From assembly GCA_003506995.1 (NCBI GenBank), contig DNXB01000523.1, positions 1 to 7,737 on the forward strand: a stretch of 7,737 nt of DNA. The letters are read 5' to 3'. Every line of letters begins with the position of its first letter. The stretch's first letter is position 1. This document shows, piece after piece, positions 1 through 6,508 of the stretch. The translations under genes and the position numbers were made by a program. The stretch is from Verrucomicrobiales bacterium. GTDB taxonomy: Bacteria; Verrucomicrobiota; Verrucomicrobiia; Verrucomicrobiales; Verrucomicrobiaceae. A model generated the notes under the pieces. It ran no database searches. It was given only the letters and a program-made list of their open reading frames with translations, and had not been told where the DNA came from.

Positions 1-890
1 ACATCCGCGAGGCCCGCCGCATGATCGGCCACTATGTCATGACCGAGAACGAGCTGCGCAAGAAGAAGCCCACGCCTGATTCCATCGGCATGGGCAGCTA
101 CACCATCGACAGCCACAACACGCAGCGCTACATCACGCCCGAGGGCTTTGTGCAGAACGAGGGCGACATCGGCGTGAGCACGAACGGCCCGTATGAGATC
201 GCCTATGGCTCGCTGGTGCCAAAAAATGGGCAGGGGAGCAACCTGCTCGTTCCCGTGGCCATGTCCGCCACACACATCGCGTACGGCAGCATCCGCATGG
301 AGCCGGTGTTCATGATCCTCGGCCAGTCTGCCGCGACGGCGGCCGTCTTTGCCATCGACGGCAATCTCGCCGTGCAGAAAGTGCCCTATGTGAAGCTGCG
401 CGAGCAGTTGCTCAAGGACGGCCAGGTGCTGGAGTACAGCGGCCCGAAGAGTTCGCGGGGGGTGGAGGCGAAGAAGCTCAAAGGCATCGTCATGGATGAC
501 GCCGAGGCCAAAGTCACCGGCCACTGGCAGGAAAGCGGCGCGGCGAAGTCCTTCATCGGCGACGGCTACCGCCACGACGGCAACGCGAAGGACGGCCAGT
601 CCAGCCTGCGTTTTGAGCCGAAGCTCGAAAAAACCGGCAAATTCCGCCTCCAGCTCGCCGCGCCGCCGAACAGCAACCGGGCCAGCAACGCGCCGGTGGA
701 GGTGCAGCACCTCGGCGGCGTGAAGAAGCTCACCATCGACCTCCGGGCTCCGAAGGAGGCCGAAGGCGTGCATTGGATCGACCTCGGTGAATACGAATGC
801 GCCAACGACACCGCCATCACCATCAGCAACACCGGCACGAACGGCTACGTCGTCGTCGATGGCGCACGCTGGCTGCCGGTGGAGGAATGA
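1..890 (+). CDS. FAD-dependent oxidoreductase, C-terminal part, with golvesin/xanthan-lyase-like domain (5' end outside window)
   Basis: The reading frame is open from base 3 (IREARRMIGHYVM) to the TGA at 888-890, so about 295 residues are seen and the N-terminal FAD-binding Rossmann motif lies upstream of the window. The stretch at about residues 90-120, with SATHIAYGSIRMEPVFMILG followed by a QSAATAA helix, is the typical C-terminal FAD-contacting end of secreted FAD-dependent oxidoreductases common in Planctomycetes, Verrucomicrobia and Bacteroidetes. From about residue 165 a second domain begins: GYRHDGN, the NSNRASNAPVEV strand and the ending GTNGYVVVDGARWLP match the golvesin/xanthan-lyase C-terminal domain, thought to bind carbohydrate. 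Family knowledge suggests oxidation of a sugar or polysaccharide-derived substrate outside the cytoplasm; the actual substrate cannot be read from the sequence. The next intact gene on this strand starts 384 bases downstream, so cotranscription is uncertain. The domain calls are firm; the substrate is unknown. Confidence 0.88.
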   Translation, partial: IREARRMIGHYVMTENELRKKKPTPDSIGMGSYTIDSHNTQRYITPEGFVQNEGDIGVSTNGPYEIAYGSLVPKNGQGSNLLVPVAMSATHIAYGSIRMEPVFMILGQSAATAAVFAIDGNLAVQKVPYVKLREQLLKDGQVLEYSGPKSSRGVEAKKLKGIVMDDAEAKVTGHWQESGAAKSFIGDGYRHDGNAKDGQSSLRFEPKLEKTGKFRLQLAAPPNSNRASNAPVEVQHLGGVKKLTIDLRAPKEAEGVHWIDLGEYECANDTAITISNTGTNGYVVVDGARWLPVEE

Positions 891-903
891 GTCCGGCGTT
901 CGA

Positions 904-943
904 CCGTGGCAGGCCACGGGATGGCGACGACTCGTCGCCATCC
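904..943. repeat. Double hairpin just downstream of the FAD oxidoreductase gene
   Basis: Two inverted repeats share a boundary. The first has arms CCGTGGC (904-910) and GCCACGG (913-919). The second has perfect 12-base arms GGATGGCGACGA (919-930) and TCGTCGCCATCC (932-943) around a single central base. It lies 14 bases after the TGA of the upstream gene. It may act as a transcription terminator or an mRNA 3' end, but it is followed by AAAAACC rather than a T run, so a classical intrinsic terminator is not supported. A REP-like palindromic repeat is the other reading. Confidence 0.6.
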
Positions 944-968
944 AAAAACCTCATCGCCGTTCCATCAT

Positions 969-1037
969 GAGCCGCTCCCCCCAGGTTGACGATGGTGATG
1001 CCTGCCCTTGCTGTGACAGCGCCGGTGATAGGGGATG
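969..1037 (-). repeat. Degenerate copy of a common intergenic repeat (minus strand)
   Basis: Read on the minus strand, this segment translates to HPLSPALSQQG followed by WGERL. That is the characteristic spurious peptide produced by a dispersed, palindrome-bearing intergenic repeat found in many GC-rich bacteria, whose usual core is CTCTCCC...GGGAGAG. Here the palindrome has decayed, so a stable stem is no longer obvious. No gene is supported in 891-1118: the open frames crossing it have no family-like sequence. The assignment rests on recalled peptide style and not on an alignment. Confidence 0.4.
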
Positions 1038-1118
1038 CCGAACCACATTTGGTATTGGCATGTTACCAACGCTATGACGATGGCTTGCGGCGGCGGGCTG
1101 CGTTCTATTCGCACCCTC

Positions 1119-1277
1119 ATGCATTCTATTCTCATCATCGGCTGCGGCAGCATCGGCGGGCGTCACCTGCGCGGCTTTCAGCATGCCGGACGCTGCGCCG
1201 TCTCCGCCTGCGGCACCAACCCGGCGCTGCTCGCCGCCCTGAAATCCGCCGAAACCGCTGCTGTTATCTCACTATGA
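1119..1277 (+). pseudogene. N-terminal remnant of a Gfo/Idh/MocA-type oxidoreductase
   Basis: The ATG at 1119 opens a 52-codon frame that starts MHSILIIGCGSIGGRHLRGF, a textbook first beta strand and GxGxxG dinucleotide-binding turn of a Gfo/Idh/MocA oxidoreductase. After NPALLAAL the family-like sequence stops and the frame ends at TGA 1275-1277. The rest of the Rossmann fold, the lysine motif and the C-terminal domain are absent, whereas family members run to about 300-400 residues. The downstream intact oxidoreductase is in another frame and has its own complete first strand, so this is not simply its frameshifted start. The TGA overlaps the next start as ATGA, so translation of this relic could still couple to the gene behind it. 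Most likely the front piece of a former tandem paralogue lost by deletion. Confidence 0.75.
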
Positions 1278-1308
1278 ACCGAGAACCGAGAACTGAGAAC
1301 CGTGAACT
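1274..1308 (+). repeat. Heptanucleotide tandem repeat, five units, covering the start codon of the oxidoreductase gene
   Basis: Five consecutive 7-base units read ATGAACC, GAGAACC, GAGAACT, GAGAACC and GTGAACT. The first contains the start codon of the downstream gene and the stop codon of the upstream remnant. The repeat is translated as NREPRTENREL, a low-complexity leader ahead of the first beta strand. Because 7 is not a multiple of 3, gain or loss of a unit would change the reading frame between this ATG and the body of the gene. Confidence 0.75.
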
Positions 1309-2239
1309 AAAACTCGCCATGCTCGGCATGATCGAGGGCAACGGCCACCCCTATTCCTGGAGCGGCATCATCAATGGTTATAACCCGGCCGAGATGGCGA
1401 AGTGCCCGTATGCGGGCATCATCGCCTACATGGGCAGGCAGCCGCTGGAGTCCATCCGCATCCCCGGTGCGCGCGTGACACACATCTGGACAGATGATCC
1501 GGCGGACGCTCCGAAGGTCGCTGCCGCGAGCCTGATCGAGCATGTGGTGAGCCAGCCCGAGGACGTGATCGGCCACGTCGATGCCGTCATCATCGCCACG
1601 GACGATGGAACGGACCATGTGCGGCGTGCGCGACCCTTCATCGAAGCCGGATTGCCCGTCTTTATCGACAAACCGATGGCCTCCACGATCTCTGAGCTGC
1701 GGCAGTTTGTGCAATGGCATCGGGAAGGAAAAATCATCCTCTCCACCAGCGGCATGAGGTATGCCCCGGAGATGCGGGCGGACTTCTCCCACCTCGGTGA
1801 GCTGCGCTGGATCACCAGCTTCACCTGCAAGACCTGGGAACGCTACGGCATCCATGCGCTGGAGGCGGTGGAGCCTCTGCTCGGCCCCGGCTTCCTCACC
1901 GTGCAGGCTCACAGCGATGCCAGCGGCGATGTCATGCACCTCACCCATCGCAGCGGTGTGAAACTCACCCTCGGCGCCGTCCACGACGCCTACGGCAGCT
2001 TCGGCGCGGTGCATCTCTACGGCACGAAGGGCGATCTTGCCTTGAAGCACGCAGACACCTACCACGCTTTTCGCGGCCAGCTCGTCGCCTTCATCGACAT
2101 GCTGCACACCGGCACCCGACCGCTGCCGTTCGATGAAACCGTCGAACTCATGGCCGTCATCATCGCAGGCATCCGCAGCCGTGAGCAGGGCGGCGCAGCC
2201 ATCGCAGTGGCAGACATTCTTTCCGAAGCATTGAGGTAG
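1274..2239 (+). CDS. Gfo/Idh/MocA family oxidoreductase, complete
   Basis: A 321-residue NAD(P)-dependent oxidoreductase of the Gfo/Idh/MocA family, presumably cytoplasmic since no signal peptide is seen. Residues 12-110 form the Rossmann part: LKLAMLGMIEGNGHPYS carries a modified glycine-rich turn in place of GxGxxG, and DAVIIATD is the fourth strand. FIDKPMA (about 130-136, Lys133) is the equivalent of the family EKP motif, and ERYGIHALE holds His194 in the usual catalytic-helix position. The C-terminal sheet domain runs to the end. The ATG at 1274 is chosen because it is the only usable start upstream of the first strand; the next ATG (1319) would cut into that strand. Residues 2-11 are encoded by the heptamer repeat and are probably not part of the fold. 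The stop codon TAG lies inside the hairpin repeat that follows. Sugar or cyclitol oxidation is likely, substrate unknown. No clear ribosome binding site is seen; the ATGA overlap with the upstream relic suggests translational coupling. Confidence 0.9.
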   Translation: MNREPRTENRELKLAMLGMIEGNGHPYSWSGIINGYNPAEMAKCPYAGIIAYMGRQPLESIRIPGARVTHIWTDDPADAPKVAAASLIEHVVSQPEDVIGHVDAVIIATDDGTDHVRRARPFIEAGLPVFIDKPMASTISELRQFVQWHREGKIILSTSGMRYAPEMRADFSHLGELRWITSFTCKTWERYGIHALEAVEPLLGPGFLTVQAHSDASGDVMHLTHRSGVKLTLGAVHDAYGSFGAVHLYGTKGDLALKHADTYHAFRGQLVAFIDMLHTGTRPLPFDETVELMAVIIAGIRSREQGGAAIAVADILSEALR

Positions 2240-2298
2240 GAAAATTGGGTGGGAGGAAAATCTTCCTGCCAACAAATTTTCCTACCTCCATCTCCCCC
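2233..2298. repeat. Long hairpin repeat, copy A
   Basis: Perfect 14-base arms GAGGTAGGAAAATT (2233-2246) and AATTTTCCTACCTC (2275-2288) enclose a second, nearly perfect pair GGGAGGAA/TTCCTGCC. The whole could fold into a stem of more than 20 pairs. The right arm continues into a conserved pyrimidine tail, CCATCTCCCC. A related copy in the same direction sits at 3660-3733. The left arm contains the TAG stop codon of the preceding gene, and the tail ends 5 bases before the Kelch start codon. It could attenuate readthrough or mask the Kelch translation start, or simply be a MITE/REP-like element. No T run follows the stem, so a standard terminator is not clear. Confidence 0.8.
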
Positions 2299-2303
2299 AT
2301 CTC

Positions 2304-3500
2304 ATGAAACGACTCCAATACTCACTCCTGCTCCTGACCTTGTTAGCCGACATCCACGCCGCCGATGACCCGCGCATCGCCGCCCGCAAACTCTCCCGAG
2401 AGGAGGCGGTGCAGGTGGCGGCCATCGACAAAGCCCTGTCCCGCGAGATGCCAGACGAACTGAAAGCCCTGCCGGTCTTCGGCGAGATCATCTGGACGGT
2501 GAAGGAGCTGCCCTTCATCGCAAAGGGACCGCACGCTGGCGTCAGTGGCGCTGGCATGGTCGTGGTGGATGGGAAGATCTACTTCGCAGGCGGCTTCATC
2601 CCGGAGGGCGATGGCACCCAGGACACCGCCTACCGCACCTCGCGCTGGGCGCACTGCTACGATCCGGCGACAGATCAGTGGACGCAGCTTCCTGATTTGC
2701 CCGCACGGCGTGAATACACGCGTGCCATCGCTGGAGACAACGAAGTCTATGTCATCGGGGGTGCCATTCAAAGCCGTCCGACCGTGCCTTCCGCCGATGT
2801 CTATCGGCTCGATGTCACCCAAACACCGCTGGCCTGGAAAACAGTCACGCCCTTGCAGGTTCCGCGCACGCATCAGTCCGTCGGAAAGGTCGGTGACCGG
2901 CTCATTGTCGCGGGCGGCAACAACTACAATGTGGCGGAGAAAGGCTACAGCGAGGCCACCGTTCAAGGCAGCACCGAGGTCTTTGACTTGCAAAAGCCGG
3001 ACGCTGGCTGGGTGAAGCGCGCCCCTATTCCAGGCGCTCCGCGCGGCTGGTGCGCCACCTCGGTCGTGGGCGATCAATTTTACATCCTCGGCGGCGTGAC
3101 CTTTCACGGCAGCGGCAAGGAGCAGCGCGCACCGAGGAGCCGGCTGCAAGAGACGCTGAGCTACGATTCCGCGAAGAATGAATGGAAACGTCACGCTGAT
3201 TTCCCCTATCAGATCTCCGGCTGGGAGGGCGAGACTTATGCGGGCCGCTACATCATCACCATCGGCGGCGCGGGTGCGCGTTGGAATGATTTGCCCTTCG
3301 TCTATGACACGCAGGAAGATCGCTGGCTGCGCAGTCCCAGCGCGCTGCCACCGGGCGCGATGTTCAATGATCCCGGCGTCTGCATCATCGGCGACACGAT
3401 TTATGTGGCCGGTGGCGAAGGCTCCGGCGGCAGCCACGTCAATCACTTCCTCATCGGCAAGATCAAGCCGCGCCCTGCGCCTCACCAACCCGGCCGCTAA
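2304..3500 (+). CDS. Secreted Kelch-repeat beta-propeller protein, NanM-like
   Basis: A 398-residue protein starting MKRLQYSLLLLTLLADIHA, a signal peptide with likely cleavage after residue 19, so it is exported. After a short helical segment (about 22-65) come Kelch motifs, each with a glycine pair followed by aromatic residues: around 84-128 (KIYFAGG, YDPATDQWTQLP), 140-180 (VYVIGG), 192-240 (LIVAGG), 250-300 (FYILGG, YDSAKNEWKR), 312-345 (IITIGG, YDTQEDRWLR) and 357-385 (IYVAGG). Six blades fit the periplasmic sialic acid mutarotase NanM and related sugar-acting Kelch proteins. The neighbouring oxidoreductases support a sugar-related role, but sialic acid as substrate is not shown. The hairpin repeat and the start codon are nearly adjacent, and no Shine-Dalgarno site is evident. 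Flanked on both sides by copies of the same repeat. The family is certain; the reaction is inferred. Confidence 0.88.
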   Translation: MKRLQYSLLLLTLLADIHAADDPRIAARKLSREEAVQVAAIDKALSREMPDELKALPVFGEIIWTVKELPFIAKGPHAGVSGAGMVVVDGKIYFAGGFIPEGDGTQDTAYRTSRWAHCYDPATDQWTQLPDLPARREYTRAIAGDNEVYVIGGAIQSRPTVPSADVYRLDVTQTPLAWKTVTPLQVPRTHQSVGKVGDRLIVAGGNNYNVAEKGYSEATVQGSTEVFDLQKPDAGWVKRAPIPGAPRGWCATSVVGDQFYILGGVTFHGSGKEQRAPRSRLQETLSYDSAKNEWKRHADFPYQISGWEGETYAGRYIITIGGAGARWNDLPFVYDTQEDRWLRSPSALPPGAMFNDPGVCIIGDTIYVAGGEGSGGSHVNHFLIGKIKPRPAPHQPGR

Positions 3501-3603
3501 ACCCGAGGAACGCTACAAGGGACTCGGCGGTGTGAATGAACCCGGCAAGAGCTGGATGCACGGCGAAACACCGGTCGGACTCTATGCCTCCGCCTCCGCG
3601 TGA
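3501..3603 (+). pseudogene. Coding-like tail after the Kelch gene in another frame, origin unknown
   Basis: Right after the Kelch stop, the frame shifted by one base stays open to TGA 3601-3603 and has protein-like composition and mostly G or C third positions: KPEERYKGLGGVNEPGKSW followed by MHGETPVGLYASASA. It could be the C-terminal relic of another gene, or a Kelch extension cut off by a frameshift near 3470-3490. I do not recognise the family. The bases from 3604 to 3659 contain nothing I can assign. Confidence 0.3.
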
Positions 3604-3659
3604 GGCTCAAAGACGCTGAGCTGTATGCGATGCGCTTTGCCGACTGTCTCCAAACTTTT

Positions 3660-3733
3660 GGGGTAGGAAAAATCGTTGGTAGAAAAATTTCCAAACCAGC
3701 CCTTCTGAAAATATTCCTACCTCCACCTCCCCG
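3660..3733. repeat. Long hairpin repeat, copy B (degraded)
   Basis: Outer arms GGTAGGAA (3662-3669) and TTCCTACC (3714-3721) match those of the copy at 2233-2298. The following tail, TTCCTACCTCCACCTCCCCG (3714-3733), agrees with the other copy at 18 of 20 positions, and the orientation is the same. The inner stem is more diverged than in copy A. It lies between the convergent Kelch and heme-protein genes, so a role as a transcript end is possible, though the presence of copy A between two same-strand genes argues for a dispersed element. Confidence 0.7.
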
Positions 3734-3737
3734 CGCA

Positions 3738-4053
3738 GCACTCCCTCAGGCTGCTCCGCTTTCGCCAAGTCGCGGGACGTGATCATCTCACGGCCCAGCG
3801 GAATCGGATCGCCCGCGATGGCGCGAATGACCTGCTCATGCGGACGCCAGTTCAGCTCACCCAGCTTGACGATTGTTCCCAAGCTCTGCCCGGTGGCGGC
3901 TTTGAAGCCTTTGTTGATCGGTTCTGAGCAGTCGATCGTTTCATCGTCCAGCTCGTGCTGGATGTCATACGGCAGCCCGATGAACTTCTTCGCGGCGGTG
4001 ATCATCGCGCCCACCTTGGGCGAGAAAGCGGGCTTCATGCGGCAGACCGCAAA
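3738..4053 (-). pseudogene. 5'-truncated remnant of a YiiX-type permuted papain-like amidase
   Basis: On the minus strand, an open frame reads AFAVCRMKP, then AAKKFIGLPYDIQHELDDET, IDCSEPINKGFKAATG, LGELNWRPHE and REMITSRDLAKAEQ. This follows the second half of the YiiX/YaeF family (permuted NlpC/P60-like cysteine peptidases or amidases), where the cysteine of the YCSELV motif is the nucleophile. The first half, including the catalytic histidine region, is missing: the remnant starts within a few bases of the stop codon of the heme-protein gene. The motif has drifted (DCSEPI in place of YCSELV), and the C-terminal end runs into the hairpin repeat. No start codon with a signal sequence is available, so it is almost certainly non-functional. 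Confidence 0.75.
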
Positions 4054-4057
4054 CGCC

Positions 4058-6508
4058 TCATTTGCTGCCGATGAAGGCCAGCACATCGGCGACATCCTGG
4101 GCCGTGAGGACGCTCTCCAGCCCCTCGGGCATGATCGAGGTCGTCAGTGTCTTCATGGCCTGAATGTCCGCGCGCAAGACAACGATCTCCGCGCCTCCAG
4201 GCAGTCGAATCGTGAGGTTGCCGGGCGTTTCGGAGGCGAGCTGGCCGACCACGAGCGTCTTGTCCTTCTTCGTCACCTGGGTGGCCGCGTTGCGCTGCTC
4301 CACAGCGCGGTTCGGATCAAAGATGGCCTCAATGAGCTGCTCGCGCGGTTTGGTGGCCACCGTTTTCAGATCGGGGCCGACCTCGATGCCGAGTTCGCCC
4401 ACTTTGTGGCAGACCATGCAGGCTTTTTGAAACACGGCGGCGCCGCGTTTGGCATCACCGCTGAGTTTGACGGCGTCCGTGGTGAATTTGGCGACGACCT
4501 TCTGGCGGTCCGGGTTGTGGTTCGTGATCACCGGCATCACAGCGGCCACTGCGGGGGCTTTCTGCGGCGATTGCTTCAGCATCGGCTTTTCCAATTCGAT
4601 GAACACATCGTCGGACGAGGTTCCCGTCGCCGTGAGCGTGGCGGCACGAACCTGCGGAGCCAGTGGCATGATCGCCGCGTGCAACTCATCCGGTGTCAAG
4701 CCGCCGAGCTGCATGAGCGTGAATGCGGCCTGAATGCGCACCGCTGGCGCTGCCGTGAGCAGTTTTTTCAATCCGGCGACGGCAGCCGCATCACCGCGCT
4801 CAATCAACAAGCGTTGCGCGGTGTCACGCACCCACCCATTAGTTGAAGCCATCGCTGCGATTGGATCGCGCACTGGAGTCCCTCCTTGAGGCGGTCCGGT
4901 CCTCCCGATGCGATAAATCCGCCCGCGATCCTCACCTCCGCGCAAATCGAGCCCCTTCGCGATCTCCGCCGGAATCCACTCCGGGTGCTCCAGCACGAGG
5001 CGATACATGTCCACGACGTAAAGCGCTCCATCCGGGCCAGTGCGGGCCATGCTGGGGCGGAACCAGTTGTCCTCGCTGGCGATGAACTCGCTCTCGGCAT
5101 CGCCAGGATGACGTTGGCTGGTGATGGAAGCGCCTTCGTAACTCAAAACCTCGCGATGCACGAGGTTGTTGGCCGGTTCGCAGATGAACATGACGTTTTC
5201 ACCATCCGCGCCGAAGGTGGGGTCACGAAACGGCATGGGCGAGCAGCCGGAAGTGAGCGTGTTGACGGCGCTGGCCTGATTGAAGCGCCGCACCGGCGGA
5301 CTCGCGGGAAACACACGCTTTTCGTCATTCAGATTGCCGCGTATCGACTTCACCACGATTTCGGGGTGGTGTTCCAGATGGCGAAACGGCAGCCAGTAAT
5401 GCCAGCCGATGGTGCTGTTGTTGTTGCCGAACCAGTTGCCGTAGTCATCCCGCCACTTGCCATACTGGCTGCGGCCGCCTTCGAGGGCGAATTCGCCGGT
5501 GCGCGGATCAAAGCGGAAGTCATTCGTGCCGAGCGCGATTTTTTTTCCCGTCTTCACGCAGGTGATGTCACCGCCGCTGTCGCCATTCGCGCCGTAGAAC
5601 CAGCCGTCGAGACCCCAGCAGAAGCCGTTCACGAGATGCTGTGGATTGCCTGCGGTGAAGCCGGTGAACCACGTTTCGCGTTTGTCGCACTTGCCATCGC
5701 CATCCGTGTCCTCGGCGTAGAAGATGTCCGGGATGTTGGCGATGAAGACGCCGTTTTTCCATGGCGCGAGGCCGGTGGGATGCTTCAGACCATCGAGAAA
5801 CAGCGACGCCTTGTCGTAAACACCGTCGCCATCCGTGTCTTCGAGGATTTTCACGCGACCGGACTGCAAGTCAGAGACCTTGTCCTGCCCCATGCTGCCA
5901 TCCTTGGTTTTCTCGCCGGGAGCGAAGGGGTAGTCGCCCATCTCGACGACCCACATGCGTCCTTTCGCATCCCAGTCGATGAAAACCGGATCTTGCACGA
6001 GCGGTTCATGCGCCACGAGCATGGCTTCAAAGCCGGGCTTCAGTTTGAGCGCCTTGAGCGAGTCCTGAGGCGATTTCGGAGCGGGTCCGGGCACTTTGAG
6101 CAGATCGGAGAAGGGAATGCGCTGCTTCGTCGATTCGATCCACATCGCACCATCGCGGAAAGCGACCCCTTGGTCCTTGCCATTTGCGTCCACGAACAGC
6201 GGCAGGCTGTTCGCATCGCCCGCTTTTCCTTCCCGCATCACCTGCGACCAGCCTTCGTCCCATTGCAGGTTCTTTTTGGCCCGCTCCTTCGGCACGAACA
6301 GGAACACGCCGTATTCGCGGGCATTGGAGACGACGATGTCTTCGAAGCCATCGCCGTTCAGATCCACAAAGCGCGCGCCGTTGTCGCCACCTTGGGCGTC
6401 CTTGAGGCTGGCCGTGCTGGGAAGCGAGTAATCACGCAGTTTTTCTGGCACTTCGACAGCGCCCAGGTGACTGAGGCAAAGCAGGAAAAGCAGGTGGATT
6501 CGGGGCAT
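4058..6508 (-). CDS. Secreted PVC-type membrane-bound dehydrogenase-like protein with c-type heme domain
   Basis: An 816-residue protein with an N-terminal signal peptide (MPRIHLLFLLCLSHLGA). Residues 45-62 hold an FG-GAP/VCBS-like calcium loop (VDLNGDGFEDIVVSN). From about 150 to 535 runs the propeller-like domain called putative membrane-bound dehydrogenase in Planctomycetes and Verrucomicrobia: FIDWDAKGRMWVVEMGDYP, two DTDGDG calcium-type loops (225-230, 267-272), GLAPWKNG and GPDGALYVVDMYR. Residues 545-640 look like HEAT-type helices (NGWVRDTAQRLLIERGD). Residues 685-816 form the heme-binding domain, with CMVCH at 697-701 as the covalent heme c site and GPDLKTVATK behind it. Such proteins are thought to oxidise sugars or other substrates outside the cytoplasm and pass electrons to the respiratory chain; the substrate is unknown. 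The start at 6508 is chosen for the signal peptide. It is transcribed away from the cytochrome oxidase genes across a 141-base gap. Family firm, reaction inferred. Confidence 0.92.
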   Translation of the reverse strand: MPRIHLLFLLCLSHLGAVEVPEKLRDYSLPSTASLKDAQGGDNGARFVDLNGDGFEDIVVSNAREYGVFLFVPKERAKKNLQWDEGWSQVMREGKAGDANSLPLFVDANGKDQGVAFRDGAMWIESTKQRIPFSDLLKVPGPAPKSPQDSLKALKLKPGFEAMLVAHEPLVQDPVFIDWDAKGRMWVVEMGDYPFAPGEKTKDGSMGQDKVSDLQSGRVKILEDTDGDGVYDKASLFLDGLKHPTGLAPWKNGVFIANIPDIFYAEDTDGDGKCDKRETWFTGFTAGNPQHLVNGFCWGLDGWFYGANGDSGGDITCVKTGKKIALGTNDFRFDPRTGEFALEGGRSQYGKWRDDYGNWFGNNNSTIGWHYWLPFRHLEHHPEIVVKSIRGNLNDEKRVFPASPPVRRFNQASAVNTLTSGCSPMPFRDPTFGADGENVMFICEPANNLVHREVLSYEGASITSQRHPGDAESEFIASEDNWFRPSMARTGPDGALYVVDMYRLVLEHPEWIPAEIAKGLDLRGGEDRGRIYRIGRTGPPQGGTPVRDPIAAMASTNGWVRDTAQRLLIERGDAAAVAGLKKLLTAAPAVRIQAAFTLMQLGGLTPDELHAAIMPLAPQVRAATLTATGTSSDDVFIELEKPMLKQSPQKAPAVAAVMPVITNHNPDRQKVVAKFTTDAVKLSGDAKRGAAVFQKACMVCHKVGELGIEVGPDLKTVATKPREQLIEAIFDPNRAVEQRNAATQVTKKDKTLVVGQLASETPGNLTIRLPGGAEIVVLRADIQAMKTLTTSIMPEGLESVLTAQDVADVLAFIGSK
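4875..4897 (-). repeat. Possible small repeat inserted in frame in the heme-protein gene
   Basis: The segment encodes GPPQGGTPV in the linker between the propeller-like and HEAT-like parts (residues 538-546). The nucleotides form an imperfect inverted repeat (GGA...CCTC and GAGG...TCC around TT). This Gly/Pro-rich peptide resembles the translation of a dispersed intergenic repeat that I recall from verrucomicrobial genomes. If so, the element inserted without breaking the frame. Evidence is weak, and an ordinary flexible linker is possible. Confidence 0.25.

Noticed and set aside
904..943. Intrinsic terminator
   Set aside because: Strong stem, but no T run follows on either strand in the right place.
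1049..1069. TTGGTA...TACCAA inverted repeat as a LacI-type operator
   Set aside because: Only 6-base arms with a 9-base spacer and no regulator gene nearby; such pairs occur by chance.
1307..2275. Long minus-strand open frame (322 codons) opposite the Gfo/Idh/MocA gene
   Set aside because: It is antisense to a clear family member, is rich in His/Asp/Gly as expected from the reverse complement of GC-rich codons, and matches no family I know.
2343..3488. Long minus-strand open frame (381 codons) opposite the Kelch gene
   Set aside because: Shadow of the Kelch gene; Arg/Ala/Asp-rich composition, no motif.
3779..4846. Plus-strand open frame of 355 codons
   Set aside because: Antisense to the amidase remnant and the heme-binding end of the large gene; His/Arg/Gly-rich composition typical of shadow frames.
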